Shown here piece by piece: positions 51,613-64,000 of a stretch of 64,000 bases of DNA. Within the stretch, counting starts at the first letter, position 1; each line of letters opens with the position of its first letter. Location of the stretch: NCBI GenBank assembly GCA_961205875.1, contig OY540812.1, positions 7,068,001 through 7,132,000 on the forward strand. Reading direction: 5' to 3'. The notes below the pieces were generated by a model, which did not search any database, had not been told where the DNA came from, and worked only from the letters and a program-made list of their open reading frames with translations. The translations under genes were made by a program, and so were the position numbers. The DNA comes from Sialis fuliginosa. Taxonomy: Eukaryota > Arthropoda > Insecta > Megaloptera > Sialidae.

Positions 51613-52057
51613 CATGTAACGGACCTGGGACCTGTCTATGTAGCGAATAAATGAGTCGACTCGTGTGAGAACATGGGATTGCTATTAACGAACTTCGAAA
51701 TATCGTGCCGATCGTACCCGATCAAGTTCCTCTATCTGCTATATAGGTCATATAGGTCCGCTCATAGATAAGTAAGGTCCGCTTATAGTGGGCTGTGATG
51801 GGTTTATATTAGCACCCTCTCAAGTGTCTCAAGTACCACCCTTATTTATGACTAATATTTTATTTTATGTGTCTAGCTATCTAGTAAAAAATTATCTCTA
51901 TAAGTTAAAAGCGTATCGATGTCAATCGATGTATCTTTTAATTTATTGATTGCTGATTATTCTCTTTGTTGGTGACAAAAGCGTTAGGCTGGAGCAAGAC
52001 AGGGCCGTACTTACAAATGTTGAGGCTCGAGACAAATAAAAAATGAATTTCCTTTTA

Positions 52058-52277
52058 GGGTGACCAGATTTGAGTTTTTGTAAACCCTGAGATGTAAATG
52101 AAGACCTATTTTATTTTATTTTTATCGACACTTAAATATCGTAATCTTCACTTTTGCATCCCCTGCTATTTTTAATAACTTTTTTTTAGATTGTCATCAT
52201 CATTACAACACCCGGACCCCGGAGAAACAGTATACAAACCCTGAGACTCCAGGTGAAAACAATAGACCTGGTCACCC
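52058..52277. repeat. TIR element with TA duplication
   Basis: GGGTGACCAGAT at 52058 is mirrored by CTGGTCACCC ending at 52277, with TA on both sides. A second mirrored block (AAACCCTGAGA and its counterpart near 52235-52250) extends the inverted repeat. It is non-coding. Confidence 0.6.
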
Positions 52278-53470
52278 TAGTCCTATTGAATATAAATACA
52301 ATTTTAAATAAAATAACGTGACATCAATATAAATACTAAAATTTATTTTTAATATACATATATTGTGAAAAATTACTATATATCTATATTTTAGATATGA
52401 TAAAACATTAAAAATTATCACATACTAGTATTTACCTAAAACTTCACAGTAATACATAAAATGTTTTTAATCATCGAATAATTTTACAGTATAATACACG
52501 ATTAGCTATATTTGTTCAATTTTTCATCCATTATTTATTTATATTATAAAAATCTAAAATATATATTTTTGTGAATATACTTTATGTACAGAAACTTTTA
52601 TATTTAATTGTTCTAATTTTTGGAATTTTTAAATAAGTACAATTTTTTATAATACATATTACTATTTACATGACAAAATACTTAATAAAAAAAATTAGTA
52701 GCCTTTAATAATAAACATAAATACGAATTACTAAAGGAGTCTTCAGAGGATGATGATTAAATTTTAATAACCACTTAACAAACATTATATGCAGTTAAAA
52801 GGCTGAGATTAATACAGAAATATTTTTTATTGGAAAACATATTTTATAAATTAGTAAATCGAAAAAAGTGGACCTAATTACGAGCGCTTCAAATAATGTA
52901 TAAATTGAATAATAATAAATAACATTTTATATATTTATTTATAAGAAATGTATAGAAACTATATACAGATATGTTCGAATGATATATATATGTATTTATA
53001 AAAAAATCTTTTATGAGTAGAGTTCAGTATTTGTAAAAATAAATCTAATATAAAAAATCTCATTTTTGATAAGTATATAAAAATTACTTAATTTTTTATA
53101 ACATGAAAGACAGCAAAAATATCAATTACACTGGGTTTTTTCTAATTTATCTATATATAATTTAAATGTTAATTATCCTCACACAAATATAAACATAGAC
53201 TATAAGTGTATATAGGCACCGAACCACCTATAGTAATACAAGTGTCCTCGGATACGAGCTTATTAGTTTAAAATGGGACTCAATCTCCACTGCAACAAAT
53301 TGGGATAGTTAACAAGTACCATAATTTATTATATAAATCAATGTTTTTCACTTGAAAACAAGGGCATGTACTTATATACAATATATGAAACATGTCTGCA
53401 AAGCAATTTTTAATTTTGTTGAAAAAGGCTATAAATATTAACCTTTTAATATTTTTCACAGCTTTAAACC

Positions 53471-53650
53471 TTGGCATTTAAGACACCGTTTCAACAGCTG
53501 CTTCGACCTTGAAAAACCAAACTGAGTGAATGAATCTGGCACTTTAGCCATCTTCGATAAACAACAGTGGCTAAAGTATCAGCCCCATTCTACACACAAT
53601 TCGAATTTTCAAGTTCAAGCCAATCGCTGAAACGATGTCTTAATTGCTAA
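53471..53650. repeat. Hairpin element A
   Basis: Outer arms TTGGCATTTAAGACACCGTT and, mirrored, ACGATGTCTTAATTGCTAA. The inner arms GCTTCGACCTTGAAAA and TGGCACTTTAGCC pair with TTTTCAAGTTCAAGCC and GGCTAAAGTATCA, giving a long stem with a short loop at about 53552-53568. It shares sequence with 54090-54297 and 35469-35655. Confidence 0.65.
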
Positions 53651-54089
53651 AGCTTTATTAACCCTAAGTACGTACAATTTGAGTGTATATTATACTAACA
53701 TAAAATGCAGATGAGTGTATTTGTAGTATCAATTACAGTATAATCAAAAATATTTATGCAGGTAAAATAATATTAGGTACTGATATTTTCTGCCATTTCA
53801 TATTTTGCATTATTGTCATTATCTTAATAAATTGATCACGCGAATAAAAATATTTAAATAAAAATAACAAAAATATAAATTCTTATAATATAATAAAAAT
53901 TACAAAACATCGAATAAATGAAATAACAAATTGAAACAACAAAAATAATATTAAATGGCACGTATAATAAATAAAATTTTAATATCTTTTCTGAATACTC
54001 AAAGTAGATTCTCTTCTTAACATAAATTACTATTTTTACATACAATTGAACTCGGTTAATGGCATTATCATCGGACCACTACAATAATC

Positions 54090-54297
54090 TTGGCATTTGA
54101 ACCAAAGCGCAAATTAATATAATTTCTAATCATATAACTACCAAATGTGCTGCTTCGATCTTAAAAATCCAAACTATGTAAATGAATGAGTTTGGTACTT
54201 TAGCCACTACCGATGATTAAAGTACCAGACTAATTTATTTACATGGTATGAATTTTTATGGTCAAAGCAGCCAGTAAAACACTGCTTTAATTGCCAA
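54090..54297. repeat. Hairpin element B
   Basis: Second copy of the hairpin family. The stem between about 54149 and 54273 is nearly continuous (CTGCTTCGATCTTAAAAATC against its mirror GAATTTTTATGGTCAAAGCAG). Both copies abut AAAGCTTTATT on the right. A structured RNA cannot be excluded, but the dispersed third copy favours a foldback transposon. Confidence 0.65.
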
Positions 54298-54799
54298 AGC
54301 TTTATTGCACCTCTATCCCCATTATGGCAAATAATCACTGGACTTATTTGGTTTTTTCATCCCTCAATAACACAAATATGTATCAAAAAGTTGAATTTTA
54401 AACCAGCTTCGAGATTTATAACATTGTAAATAAGTAAAATAATCAATATAGAAATCATTTTTAATTACATTGATATATAAACGGATGTTCCAATAACCAA
54501 GTTGAACTATATATTATGTACTTCTTTATCTTTTTGAAATTGTTTTTTAACATTTATCTATTAAATAAAATATGTATAAAAAAACAATTATTGGTAGTTT
54601 ATTTATGTTAAAAGTATTTAGTATGATTCAGGCATTTGATATAATACACAGTTATATTGATTAATATAATTTAAAAATTGCCTAAGTTTATCAGGCACTA
54701 TAAAGTAACTACTTATTATATGTAAGACCTGAATATTATAAATCACTTGTAACATATATAAACACACACAAAATATTTGTAACATACCAATCACACTTT

Positions 54800-57700
54800 T
54801 CAGTACTTATAAAACTCCCTATGGCAATATCGATGTTTCATTAAAGAGTTCTGATCATCGAACTTCATATAACATATATCACAATTGTACGTAATTGGGA
54901 CGAGTACTTGCGCCTGAACAATATGAGTTTGTGGCGTGACCATCTGCATTTGTTGTTGCTGCTGCTGAACTTGCTGTTGCACCTGCTGTTGATTCTGCGG
55001 CTGCATCTGGACTGTTTGAATCTGTTGTATTTGTTGGACTTGTGGCTGTAATTGTAGTACGACAATCTTCTCATCTTTGTGACTCGTTTTCCTATGCTTG
55101 TTCAAGTTATTCTGGCTGGTGAACTTCTTGCTGCACAGTTCGCAGCCGTACGGTTTCTCGCCCGTGTGATTACGCATGTGTTTCTTCAGACTGCCTCGGT
55201 CGTTGAACGCTTTCTGACACATCGTACAACTGTATGGCTTTTCGCCTGTGTGTGTACGCATGTGCTGCGTCAGAATCGCTTTCGAGGTTAGTTCTTTGTT
55301 GCATACTCGGCACTGGCATTAGGAATAAGAAAATATATCAAAATAAATAACTATAAATATAGATTATAATCAAACATAATTTTCTTTCAGGTTATATATA
55401 TATGTATATTATATATTTTATCATTTTGTATATGCATGGTAGAAATATCTTTTTAGTTTACAAAATTAAGGATTGCTCAGTAAATGTTATAACGCAAAAA
55501 TTGGAAAGAAGCTAGAAAAACTTACCTGGAATGGTTTTTCCCCAGTATGCGTTCTTATATGCGCCGTCAGGTTTGGTTTCTGGCTGAATCGCTTATTACA
55601 AACATCGCACTTGAATGGCTTGACGCCTGTGTGTATCCGTTTGTGCGTCGCCAGGTTGTAGACGGTGCTGAACCGCTTGCCGCACGCGTCGCAGCCGAAC
55701 GGCTTCTCGCCCGTGTGCATGCGCATGTGTATCGTCAGTGCAACTGTGTGGTTGAAGCCCTTGTTGCAGATGTCACACACGTACGGATGCCCACCGCTGT
55801 GCATGCGCAGGTGCGTTTTCAGACTGAACTTGTGTGCAAATGTTTTACTGCATGCATCGCATCTATTGGTTGAAAATGTTATTTGTTTTAAAACAGTGTT
55901 TCTCAAACTTTGGCAACATTATACTGGGGGATTCGTCAATTTATCAAATTTAAATGTTATATTTTTACAAAATATTATAATACTACCCTTAAGTTAATAA
56001 CAAACAAGTAATTTAACATTATTAACTACATTAACATGGAGGAGCCTTTAATTGTGTAAAGTATAAAATAAAGGGAGGGAGAGAGAGTAGAGTCGGCTTA
56101 GTGACATTTTTTAATATGTGGATTATTGTCGATAAAATAATGTAGTTTTAAACTGAAAATAGCTGCAAAAAATTTTTATTACCTAAATGGTTTTTCACCG
56201 GTGTGCCGTCTCATGTGACTAGTGAGGGCTGCTTTTTTTAAGAAACCTCGATTACATACTGTACATTTATGTAATTTTTCTCCAGTATGCAATCTACGAT
56301 GTTTCTTTAAATCCCCTTCCTTTAGGAAATTTTTATCACAAAATGTACATTTGTATGGACGTTGCTGACCTGTATGTGCTCTTTTGTGAATAACAAGATC
56401 GTGGCTTCGTGTAAATACCTTTAAAAAAAAAATTATGTGAAATATTTTATTTTTAGTTTTGAAAAGAATTTCAATATCTTTAAATTCTAAATACACACAA
56501 TTGTTTTTTCAGTTCTGAAATAACGTAGTCATCAAAAATAAACTAATCCTGCTTTTACACAATTTTATAATTTTTAATTTATATTACCTTTATTTCTTTT
56601 AACAAAATTATTAATTTGAAGACTTTTAAAGATTTTACAGAAAAATTGGAAGACTTCTTAAGATCTTGAACCTGTTTTTTTATATGGTATTCAGGTATAA
56701 CAGGATTGAGCATATGTGCAGTGGTAGCAAAATGTCTTTTATCAGAGGGGTGGCAAAATAATTTTTTGTCAAGTGGGTTGGGGGAACTTGATAATCTTTA
56801 CACATATTATTAAAATTAAATGTCCAATTTGCTAGTTTACAATCTACTACTATCAAGATTAATTTACATATCATTGCAAAAGCCTACAATCTTACCTTAT
56901 AACAAAAATTGCATATCAGTGAATGTTTCTGTTGTGCTGCTAAGTGTGCTTTCCAACCCCATCCAAATACGATAGGTTTTTTAGGATTTTGAGTAGCAGC
57001 CGCTTCAAGAAAATGGCAAAAGTTTTCTTCTGTTTCACCTTCTGTCGTTTCAACAGGCTGTGGTTGAGGAGGTTGATTTTGAAATTCATTATAGTCACCA
57101 GGTATAATAGGTCGTAATGTTGTTATATCACCGCCTTGTTCTATAGTACGTCTTAGTGCAACATCTGATTGTATACATAACACTCTAAACTGCTGTGCAG
57201 CTTGTAATCGATTTAAACAGATTTCGCAAATAAGAGATGGTAAAGAATCACCAAGTTGAATCTAAAAAATATATATTAACATGTAAACGTAATTTTAAAT
57301 ATATACATAGATTCAAGTGTTTTAATAACAATTAATGGGTATAATATTTTCACATTATATCCAATTTAATGTTTTACTGAAATGTAGCGTGTGCTAAAAA
57401 TTAAAATTAAATATAAAAAAATATATATTTAAAATATTTTATTGTATCATAGATTGATAACACAAAATTAAATTCGATACAATATACTACAAAAGTTATA
57501 ATTTGAAATATTATAAAAAATATAACAAATATAAAAGTACTTGTTTCATCAAATATAATATGAGGTACCTAGAAAGCATAAGATATGATGCATTTGTCAT
57601 TCAACATTATTGAATCTTATGTACTCGTATGCGAACACAAAATATGGAATGTTTAGGAGACAAAGAGACATACTAATTCTGTGGATCTATCAATATTTTG

Positions 57701-57838
57701 GATACAAACAATTATACTTACGCTTACAGGCGCGCATTCCATAATGGCAGCCGTAAAAGGCTGTATATCAGAAAATTCTCCAGTCTGTTGTAAACAAATG
57801 CGGCATATTTTAGTAGGATTACCCATAGTATTCGACAT
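54800..57838 (-). CDS. ZAD-C2H2 zinc-finger transcription factor, 11 fingers
   Basis: Nuclear DNA-binding protein of the arthropod ZAD family. Five exons: 57722-57838, 56896-57261, 56183-56418, 55526-55862, 54800-55312; 522 aa. The N-terminal ZAD has its zinc cysteine pairs in CRIC (exon 1) and CEIC (exon 2). A linker follows, then eleven C2H2 fingers joined mostly by TGEKP-type linkers, starting with CNFCYKVFTRSHDLVIHKRAH (exons 2-3). A glutamine-rich stretch (about 60 residues with runs of Q) separates finger 10 from the last finger (CDICYMKF...HRYCH). ZAD mediates dimerisation in known members. The target is unknown, and no one-to-one orthologue is recognised. All junctions keep frame. Confidence 0.9.
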
Positions 57839-58446
57839 TTTCTTAATTCACTCGCATTTAAAACAAAATGGACATAAAAATACTTATTGGCTTTCTAGCG
57901 TCCTTTTATGATCTCTTTATCTAACTTCGTTTTTGCTTTCTCTCTCATTGATTTGTTAGAAGAGTATATCTTGCATGATCCCTTTGCAAATATAATCTTG
58001 CTTTCTCTCTTTTGTATGTTAACATTTCTAAAATGTATATAGCTTTAACTCTTTTTAAATTATAAAATACATTTGAAAAAAGTACTGTATATCGCTCCTT
58101 TTTCTTCATTAGAAATAATAATGGTGGATGTATTACATAAGATACATTTATATTTTTTTTATCACAGAAAATATATCTGTTCACAATAACAGTTATTATC
58201 ATATAATTTAATTAATATAACAAATATTTAAATTTCAAATTAAATAAAGTAATAAGATTTGTTTATAAAATAAAATATTGTTCTTAGAAACTAAAGTTAT
58301 TATCTGAAATTGCAATTAGTAATATAAGCAGCTGTTGCCCCTTTTTGTAAAGTTATAACTTTCTGAATTCAGAACGTACATCACATTACATTAAGAAACA
58401 TTCTGAAAAAGTTATATAAACAATTCACTACGAAAATATTTAATAT

Positions 58447-58461
58447 GGGGGGGGGGGGGGG
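58447..58461 (+). repeat. Poly-G tract
   Basis: Fifteen consecutive G in otherwise AT-rich DNA. It is a homopolymer repeat whose length is prone to sequencing error. Confidence 0.9.
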
Positions 58462-58598
58462 TAGTATAAAAATAATAACATACATATAATACTATATTTA
58501 TTAATCAATTATATATTGTGTAATATTTTACTACACGACTGATTGTATATTATATATAAGGAGGTGGCAGCGTTGGAACTCACTGTCATTGATTAAAT

Positions 58599-58735
58599 TT
58601 TAAGTGTTACGTTTAATTAATTTTTAATACGAAAATCGAAATGACAGTGGATTTTTGTTTAAATGGAATGAATGAGTCTTGGAACTCATCTCTTCATATT
58701 AAAAATTAATTAAAAGTAACACTTGATTTTGTAAT
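58599..58735. repeat. Inverted repeat between the ZAD genes
   Basis: AAGTGTTACGTTTAATTAAT with TTTTAATA on the left (from about 58602) mirrors TATTAAAAATTAATTAAAAG and TAACACTTGA on the right. Flanking TTGGAACTCA occurs twice as a direct repeat (58573 and 58679). A small foldback element. Confidence 0.5.
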
Positions 58736-59157
58736 CATAAAATTTAACCAATGAAATAATATAATTGAATATTAAATTTTCTTATAAGTATAACTCTTTT
58801 TTTTTACTCAAGTAGAAAAATACATACATATATTTAAAATCATTTTTATATTTTAGCATTAATCTAAAGTAATTTAAAACTATAGATGCAATTTAACCCT
58901 TCAACTTGGGGTATCAATAAAATTGTTAATAAGTGATCACTGCATCACAGTACATCTTAAAATAGCTTAATGACGTTAGATGTTTTATAAAATTTACTTT
59001 TTGCCTCTATTGATGACACCCATAGTTAGAGAGTTAATAACATTGTAATACTGACATTTTTAATGGATATATAGGTATATATTATTATATATAAATTATT
59101 AAGTATTTATTTTAAAAAAATTCTAATTAAAGTTTATTCAAAAATATCCTTTGTCAC

Positions 59158-60831
59158 TCAATTATCATCCATTAATTTTAAATGTATTGCTCTTTTATGT
59201 ACATGCATTTCATTTTTTTTCAAAAAACTTTTTCCACAAATATCACATTTTATTTTGTTCTTCCCAAAATGCTTTCTTAAATGTTTAAATAAAGACGATT
59301 TACTATCATGAGATTTTTTACAAACTTCACATTTAAGATTTATATGATATAGTTTATGGTGATACAATTGTTCACGGAAGCGAAATGTTCTTACACAATA
59401 TTCACATGAAAAATTCTCTTTTACTGTATGATTAAGTACATGTTTCTTCAATTGATTTGTAGTAGAAAATGATTCAGTGCATAATAAACATTTTTGTAAG
59501 TTTTGAACATTTGAACATGAATGTTTTTGCAAATCCGTAACATTTGAAAAACTAGTAGTACAATACATACATATAAATAATTTTCTTTTTTTATTGCATC
59601 TGAAAATAATTTTTACAAATATATTAATATCTATATATAATATAAATTTGTATGATTCTCAAACCAACATTGAAGAAAAAATTATTAACGTTGTTACATT
59701 GTATACAATGTCTAGGAACTAATTTAGAAAAGGATAACGTAGCATTTGTGAAAAAAATAAGATTGAAGATGAAACCTCAATTGCAGCAGTGATTGTTTCT
59801 CCTTTTTATCTAAAATAACCTCCAGTTTTGTTACTTGAGATTGGTTGCTACAATGATGTATAAACTGTATATGACAAAAGTACCAAGAACCCTGATCTAT
59901 TATGTTGGTTTGAGGGGACTTTTTGATTAGCTATGAATTAATATGAACATACCCAACATTGGCAGTCTTGTTTGTTTTGTTCTCAGTATTCTTCGCCTTG
60001 TTATGAGTAATTAATTTTGCACAGTTATTTTTAAATAAACTTTTTTTTAATCTTGTATCCTTTATTTTTTGATGAGGTAGTTCATGATTATTACTAATAT
60101 TAATTGGCGTCTTTAAAATATTTGTACTAGATTTGTTAATATCTTCTATATCCTTAGATAAGTTAAAATTGTCACTACACGAGAAATCACTAACAAAATT
60201 TGAGTAGTTTGATACATCTAAAAAGTCATTTGACATTATCTGACTATTCTCAAGACATGTGGCTAATATATCAGTACAAAATTTGTTTTCCATAGAATTT
60301 TCATTTAATGTATTTGTATCTTTAATTATTTCAGGTTTAATATCATACGTTTTATCAATATTGGTATTATCACAAGTATTTTGTACAATTTCTTTTGTAT
60401 GAGTACTGTTCTTCATACCATTATCAGTATTTGTTTTAGTACTTGGTGGTATCACAGGTGACTGTAATATAATTGTTTTAACATTCAATTGCGGATCAAT
60501 AATGATTTGATCTTGTGAAGAAAAACTCAATGATCGTAATTTAAAATCTGAACTAACACATAAAGATCTGAAATCTTGAGCTGTTTTTAATTTGTCTAAA
60601 CATTTTAAACATATCGATGAAGGGAAACCATCGTTTTTTAAAATCTGAAAATGATTTATTTATGTCAATCTTTTATTAACTATAATTTTTAAAACTTACT
60701 TTTACAGGAGCACATTCCATTATTGCTGATAAAAATAAATGAATGTCTAAAAGATTTTCACCTTGTACTCCGTGTATTAGGCAAACACGGCAAACGTTTT
60801 TAGTATTTATTAATATAGCGGTAGTAGTCAT
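59158..60831 (-). CDS. ZAD-C2H2 zinc-finger protein, 5 fingers
   Basis: Second ZAD gene; three exons, 60700-60831, 59953-60644 and 59158-59599; 421 aa. ZAD cysteine pairs are CRVC (exon 1) and CLKC (exon 2). The first intron falls right after MECAPVK, the same place as in the neighbouring gene after MECAPVS. A long low-complexity, Asn/Lys/Ser-rich linker of about 200 residues follows. The C-terminus has about five C2H2-type fingers, two of which are irregular: the first ends H-x-x-C, and CEVCKKSHDSKSSLFKHLRKH lacks the usual Phe position. It is probably a nuclear DNA-binding protein of unknown target. The shared intron position and order suggest an old tandem duplication with strong divergence. 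Confidence 0.85.
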
Positions 60832-61190
60832 TATCAAATAAACATATAAAATTAAATAAATAAACTCAACTTAATTAAACTACGATGTCAAAAATGCATT
60901 TCACAGATCATATACCAAAGAATAAAGATAACATATGTATTTTCCCACAGATTATAATCACTTCATTTATGCCGTAAACATCTTGATTGGTCAGAAATCT
61001 GGTCACTTTTATTAAAATTCTTATAAACATTTGTAACAATAGAATTTAGTCCATCAATTAAAAATAAAATATTTAATCTTCTAAAAAACTGAAAAAATGC
61101 ATAAGTAAAACAACAAATAACTGTTAAACATGTTTATTTAACATGTCCTTCAGTATTATATATTTTTTGATAAACAATTTATTGTACAAG
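60832..61190. other. Spacer between the second ZAD gene and RpS27A
   Basis: 5' flank of the zinc-finger gene and 3' flank of RpS27A. AT-rich; no further feature seen. Confidence 0.5.
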
Positions 61191-61772
<582 letters not shown>

Positions 61773-62071
61773 TTACCTGTAAAAAAAAACAATAATTTTT
61801 ATACCTTCAAGTTACTATTATCCAACTGTGGATTATTTGCATTTAATATACTGGGTGAACTAAATAACACACATCTAAAATTTATTATTTTCCATAACTT
61901 TCTAACAATGCGAAATATAAAAAATTCATTAATTCTGATGAGTCATCCAAACAAAAATGTTTTTTGATATTTAAAATTTTTTTTTGTATCTGTAAAATAG
62001 TATTTAATGAAAAAAAACAAGTTGTTAGTAAAATTTTTAATTTATTTATAATGTGATATTACAAAAACAAC

Positions 62072-62851
62072 TTAAACTAGAAGAACGGCATTAATGACAC
62101 CATCATTTTCTGGATTATTTGTGACCTGAGCATATTTCCCCCATACAACTTTTCCAGCTTGTGTAACTAAACCAAGTTCTGAAATATTAACTTCAATCAC
62201 TGTCCCTTTAGTTATGACTCCTAAACTTGTGTACATTGCGGAATTTGGATTCTTCTTAACTCCTATGATAGGTAAATGGAACGTTGCTTTTAATTCAGGA
62301 TGTGTTACGTGCGCTTTCTTAAATCTCAAACCCATTGGTCTTATAAATCGTTCGAATTTTGGTGGCTTTCTTGTAAATCCTTCACCAACAAAAGTAACTT
62401 TAGTGACCATACGTTTCCACGCTTTACGTCGTGATTTTCCAGTTCTCATAACTTTGAAAACTTCTGCATCAGCTTGGGCTCGAACTTTTGGTATTGGTAC
62501 ATCCCATTTTCCGGCTTTTTCTTTCCTTTTTTGTTTAATCATATTTGATAATACTTTCGCTCGAGACTGTACATCACGATCCAATAAATATACAGGTAAT
62601 GCTCCTTCAGATACTTTGTCAGTTTGTTGTGCCACTTTCTTCTCTTCATGTGCTTTAATTTTCTTTTTCATCTGTATCTTTTCATTTCTACGTTCTTTAT
62701 TAAATATTTTTGCTTTAATACCACGTAAATTTTTTGCCATTTCCGCTCGCTTGTGTGGCTCACGGGCCTCTCTCTTTCGTTTCCGTTCTTCATAATCTAG
62801 CCGTCTACCGTATAGTTTACGGTGACGTTCAATGTATTCGTTCTGTGGCAT
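62072..62851 (-). CDS. NSA2: Ribosome biogenesis protein NSA2 homologue
   Basis: Intronless coding region of 259 aa, the family's normal length. It is a nucleolar 60S pre-ribosome factor related to eS8. Opening [20 protein letters not shown], the central [16 protein letters not shown] and the closing [15 protein letters not shown] are hallmarks of NSA2. The N-terminal half is highly basic. Upstream, an acceptor (TTTTAG, near 62872) and donors near 63373 and 63043 on the minus strand indicate a noncoding 5' exon, possibly with alternatives. A 193-codon ORF on the other strand is a shadow. Confidence 0.97.
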   Translation of the reverse strand: MPQNEYIERHRKLYGRRLDYEERKRKREAREPHKRAEMAKNLRGIKAKIFNKERRNEKIQMKKKIKAHEEKKVAQQTDKVSEGALPVYLLDRDVQSRAKVLSNMIKQKRKEKAGKWDVPIPKVRAQADAEVFKVMRTGKSRRKAWKRMVTKVTFVGEGFTRKPPKFERFIRPMGLRFKKAHVTHPELKATFHLPIIGVKKNPNSAMYTSLGVITKGTVIEVNISELGLVTQAGKVVWGKYAQVTNNPENDGVINAVLLV

Positions 62852-63372
62852 GTTGCGTGTATTTTAACTATCTAAAAATAAAATAAAAAATAGTAATTAT
62901 TGTTCAAATATAGTTATAAAATAAATTCTAAGAGGTACGCGTCTTAAGAAATTACATTCTAAATAAATGTAAGACCAAACGGGTACCTCCCAGAATATGA
63001 CAAAATAAAGCATTATTATAAATTTTGTGAGCACTTACCTTTGATTAGGTTTGAAACCTAGTCATATTCAAAAAAAATACCCGAATGGTCAGGTACCAAA
63101 TTAAAACTTTGTTGTAAATTGAGAGCAAAATCACAAACTTATTAAACATTAAACAACACGCGTATAAAGCATATTTCAAACAAAAATTGAAATTACATTA
63201 TTCGACCATGTGGCTAAAATGAAACGTCAATAAATTTGTATTAATATTGAATTTTTACACATAAAGTTAATAATCTACAGCGTACCTCGTAAAAATGCAG
63301 TTTAATGACTATTTTAAGGTAAAATGTCGAAATAATATAAAAATTATTAAATAAAATCATTCTGATACTCAC

Positions 63373-63643
63373 CTACACAACAACCATTATACCACACAGG
63401 AAAAAGGAATTGTTGTAATGGCCGTTTAATGATTTCCCGTGTTTTACCACCACATACGATTTGAAACAAAATTCCCCTATTTTGAATAGGTTATGTGTTA
63501 GATGTTTTCTTTTGACTCATTTGACAGAATAATTGTGATTTGTGATAAAAGTTTTATTGGTAATATAATTTATCTGGTATATAACATGGTATAATCGAAT
63601 ATTAAGTTTAATTTAATGTAACGTGGATTAAATCGATTTAAAA
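63373..63643. promoter_or_regulatory. Divergent promoter region of NSA2 and cyclin K
   Basis: Between the probable NSA2 noncoding exon (donor GTGTAG|GTGAGT, exon edge at 63373, minus) and the cyclin K ATG at 63644 (plus) there are only about 270 bp, so the two genes share a head-to-head promoter region. No TATA box is obvious. Start sites are inferred only. Confidence 0.5.
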
Positions 63644-64000
63644 ATGCCTTGTTGGTATTATGAGAAAAAAGAACTTCGGAATACACCTTCAGCAGCTGAT
63701 GGAATTGAATACGATACTGAATGTAGATATCGAAGAGAAGGTGCACGTTTTATTATAAACACTGGAACGAAAATGGATCTAGGTTATAATACAATGGCTA
63801 CAGGCGTTGTATATTTCCATCGATTTTATATGTTTCATTCATTTAGAACCTTTCCACGTTACGTCACAGCCTGTTGTTGCTTGTTTTTAGCAGGAAAAGT
63901 GGAAGAAACGCCCAAAAAATGCAATGATATTATCAAAACTGCTAAAATTTTATTAACAGATACTAAGTTTGCAACTTTTGGTGAAGATCCAAAAGAAGAA
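63644..64000 (+). CDS. CycK: Cyclin K, 5' part (continues beyond window)
   Basis: 119 codons are open to the window edge. Cyclin K partners CDK12/CDK13, which phosphorylate the RNA polymerase II C-terminal domain in the nucleus. The start matches the family: [17 protein letters not shown], then [10 protein letters not shown], then the highly conserved cyclin-box segments [19 protein letters not shown] and [20 protein letters not shown]. The end (FGEDPKEE) is in mid cyclin box. The initiating ATG is the first in frame and in a good context (AAAATG). No intron interrupts the visible part. Confidence 0.95.
   Translation, partial: MPCWYYEKKELRNTPSAADGIEYDTECRYRREGARFIINTGTKMDLGYNTMATGVVYFHRFYMFHSFRTFPRYVTACCCLFLAGKVEETPKKCNDIIKTAKILLTDTKFATFGEDPKEE

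Larger units (their letters stand above)
52278..54799. other. Spacer and 3' flank of the first ZAD zinc-finger gene
   Basis: Very AT-rich. Apart from two related hairpin elements (53471-53650 and 54090-54297), no feature is recognised. Part of it may be 3' UTR of the zinc-finger gene that ends at 54800 on the minus strand. Confidence 0.45.
57839..59157. other. Spacer between the two ZAD zinc-finger genes
   Basis: Contains the 5' flank of the first gene and the 3' flank of the second. A run of 15 G (58447-58461) and an inverted repeat at 58599-58735 are the only structured parts. No coding exon is supported. Confidence 0.45.

Noticed and set aside
62214..62795. 193-aa ORF antisense to NSA2
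   Set aside because: Shadow of the strongly conserved NSA2 reading frame.

Overview
The window is AT-rich nuclear DNA from an insect. The evidence is spliced genes with short GT-AG introns, a pickpocket-type sodium channel, fatty acyl-CoA reductases (FARs), vasa, and two zinc-finger genes with the arthropod-type ZAD domain. There are many short terminal-inverted-repeat (TIR) elements and foldback elements. The insect order cannot be fixed from the sequence.

Layout. (1) 2277-16236, plus: a complete ten-exon DEG/ENaC (pickpocket) channel gene, whose large introns carry several transposon remnants. (2) 17146-43525, plus: three tandem, complete eight-exon FAR genes (516, 535 and 536 codons before stop). 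All have the same intron positions. Each is preceded by a related upstream block that looks like a promoter plus a noncoding first exon. FAR1 and FAR2 introns hold foldback elements. Intron 2 of FAR3 holds an LTR retrotransposon with matching LTRs that encodes only Gag. (3) 43526-46268: repeat-bearing spacer. (4) 46269-50101, minus: vasa (DDX4), 11 coding exons. (5) 50102-54799: spacer with TIR elements and two related hairpins. (6) 54800-57838 and 59158-60831, both minus: two ZAD-C2H2 zinc-finger genes sharing a splice position inside the ZAD. (7) 61191-61757, minus: ubiquitin-RpS27A fusion. (8) 62072-62851, minus: NSA2 ribosome-biogenesis factor. (9) 63644 to the window end, plus: 5' part of cyclin K, divergent from NSA2.

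Functional themes. The FAR cluster should reduce fatty acyl-CoAs to fatty alcohols (wax, cuticular lipid or pheromone precursors) and looks like a recent tandem expansion that copied regulatory DNA along with the coding exons. The right-hand third is mostly housekeeping: translation, ribosome assembly and transcription. Vasa is the germline gene. Exon boundaries were read by eye from splice consensus and reading-frame continuity. Every multi-exon model given closes in frame to a stop.

The most notable non-genic content is the density and variety of foldback and TIR elements. It includes a family with perfect 9-bp target-site duplications carrying CCAAT and CRE-like motifs, and the gag-only LTR element.
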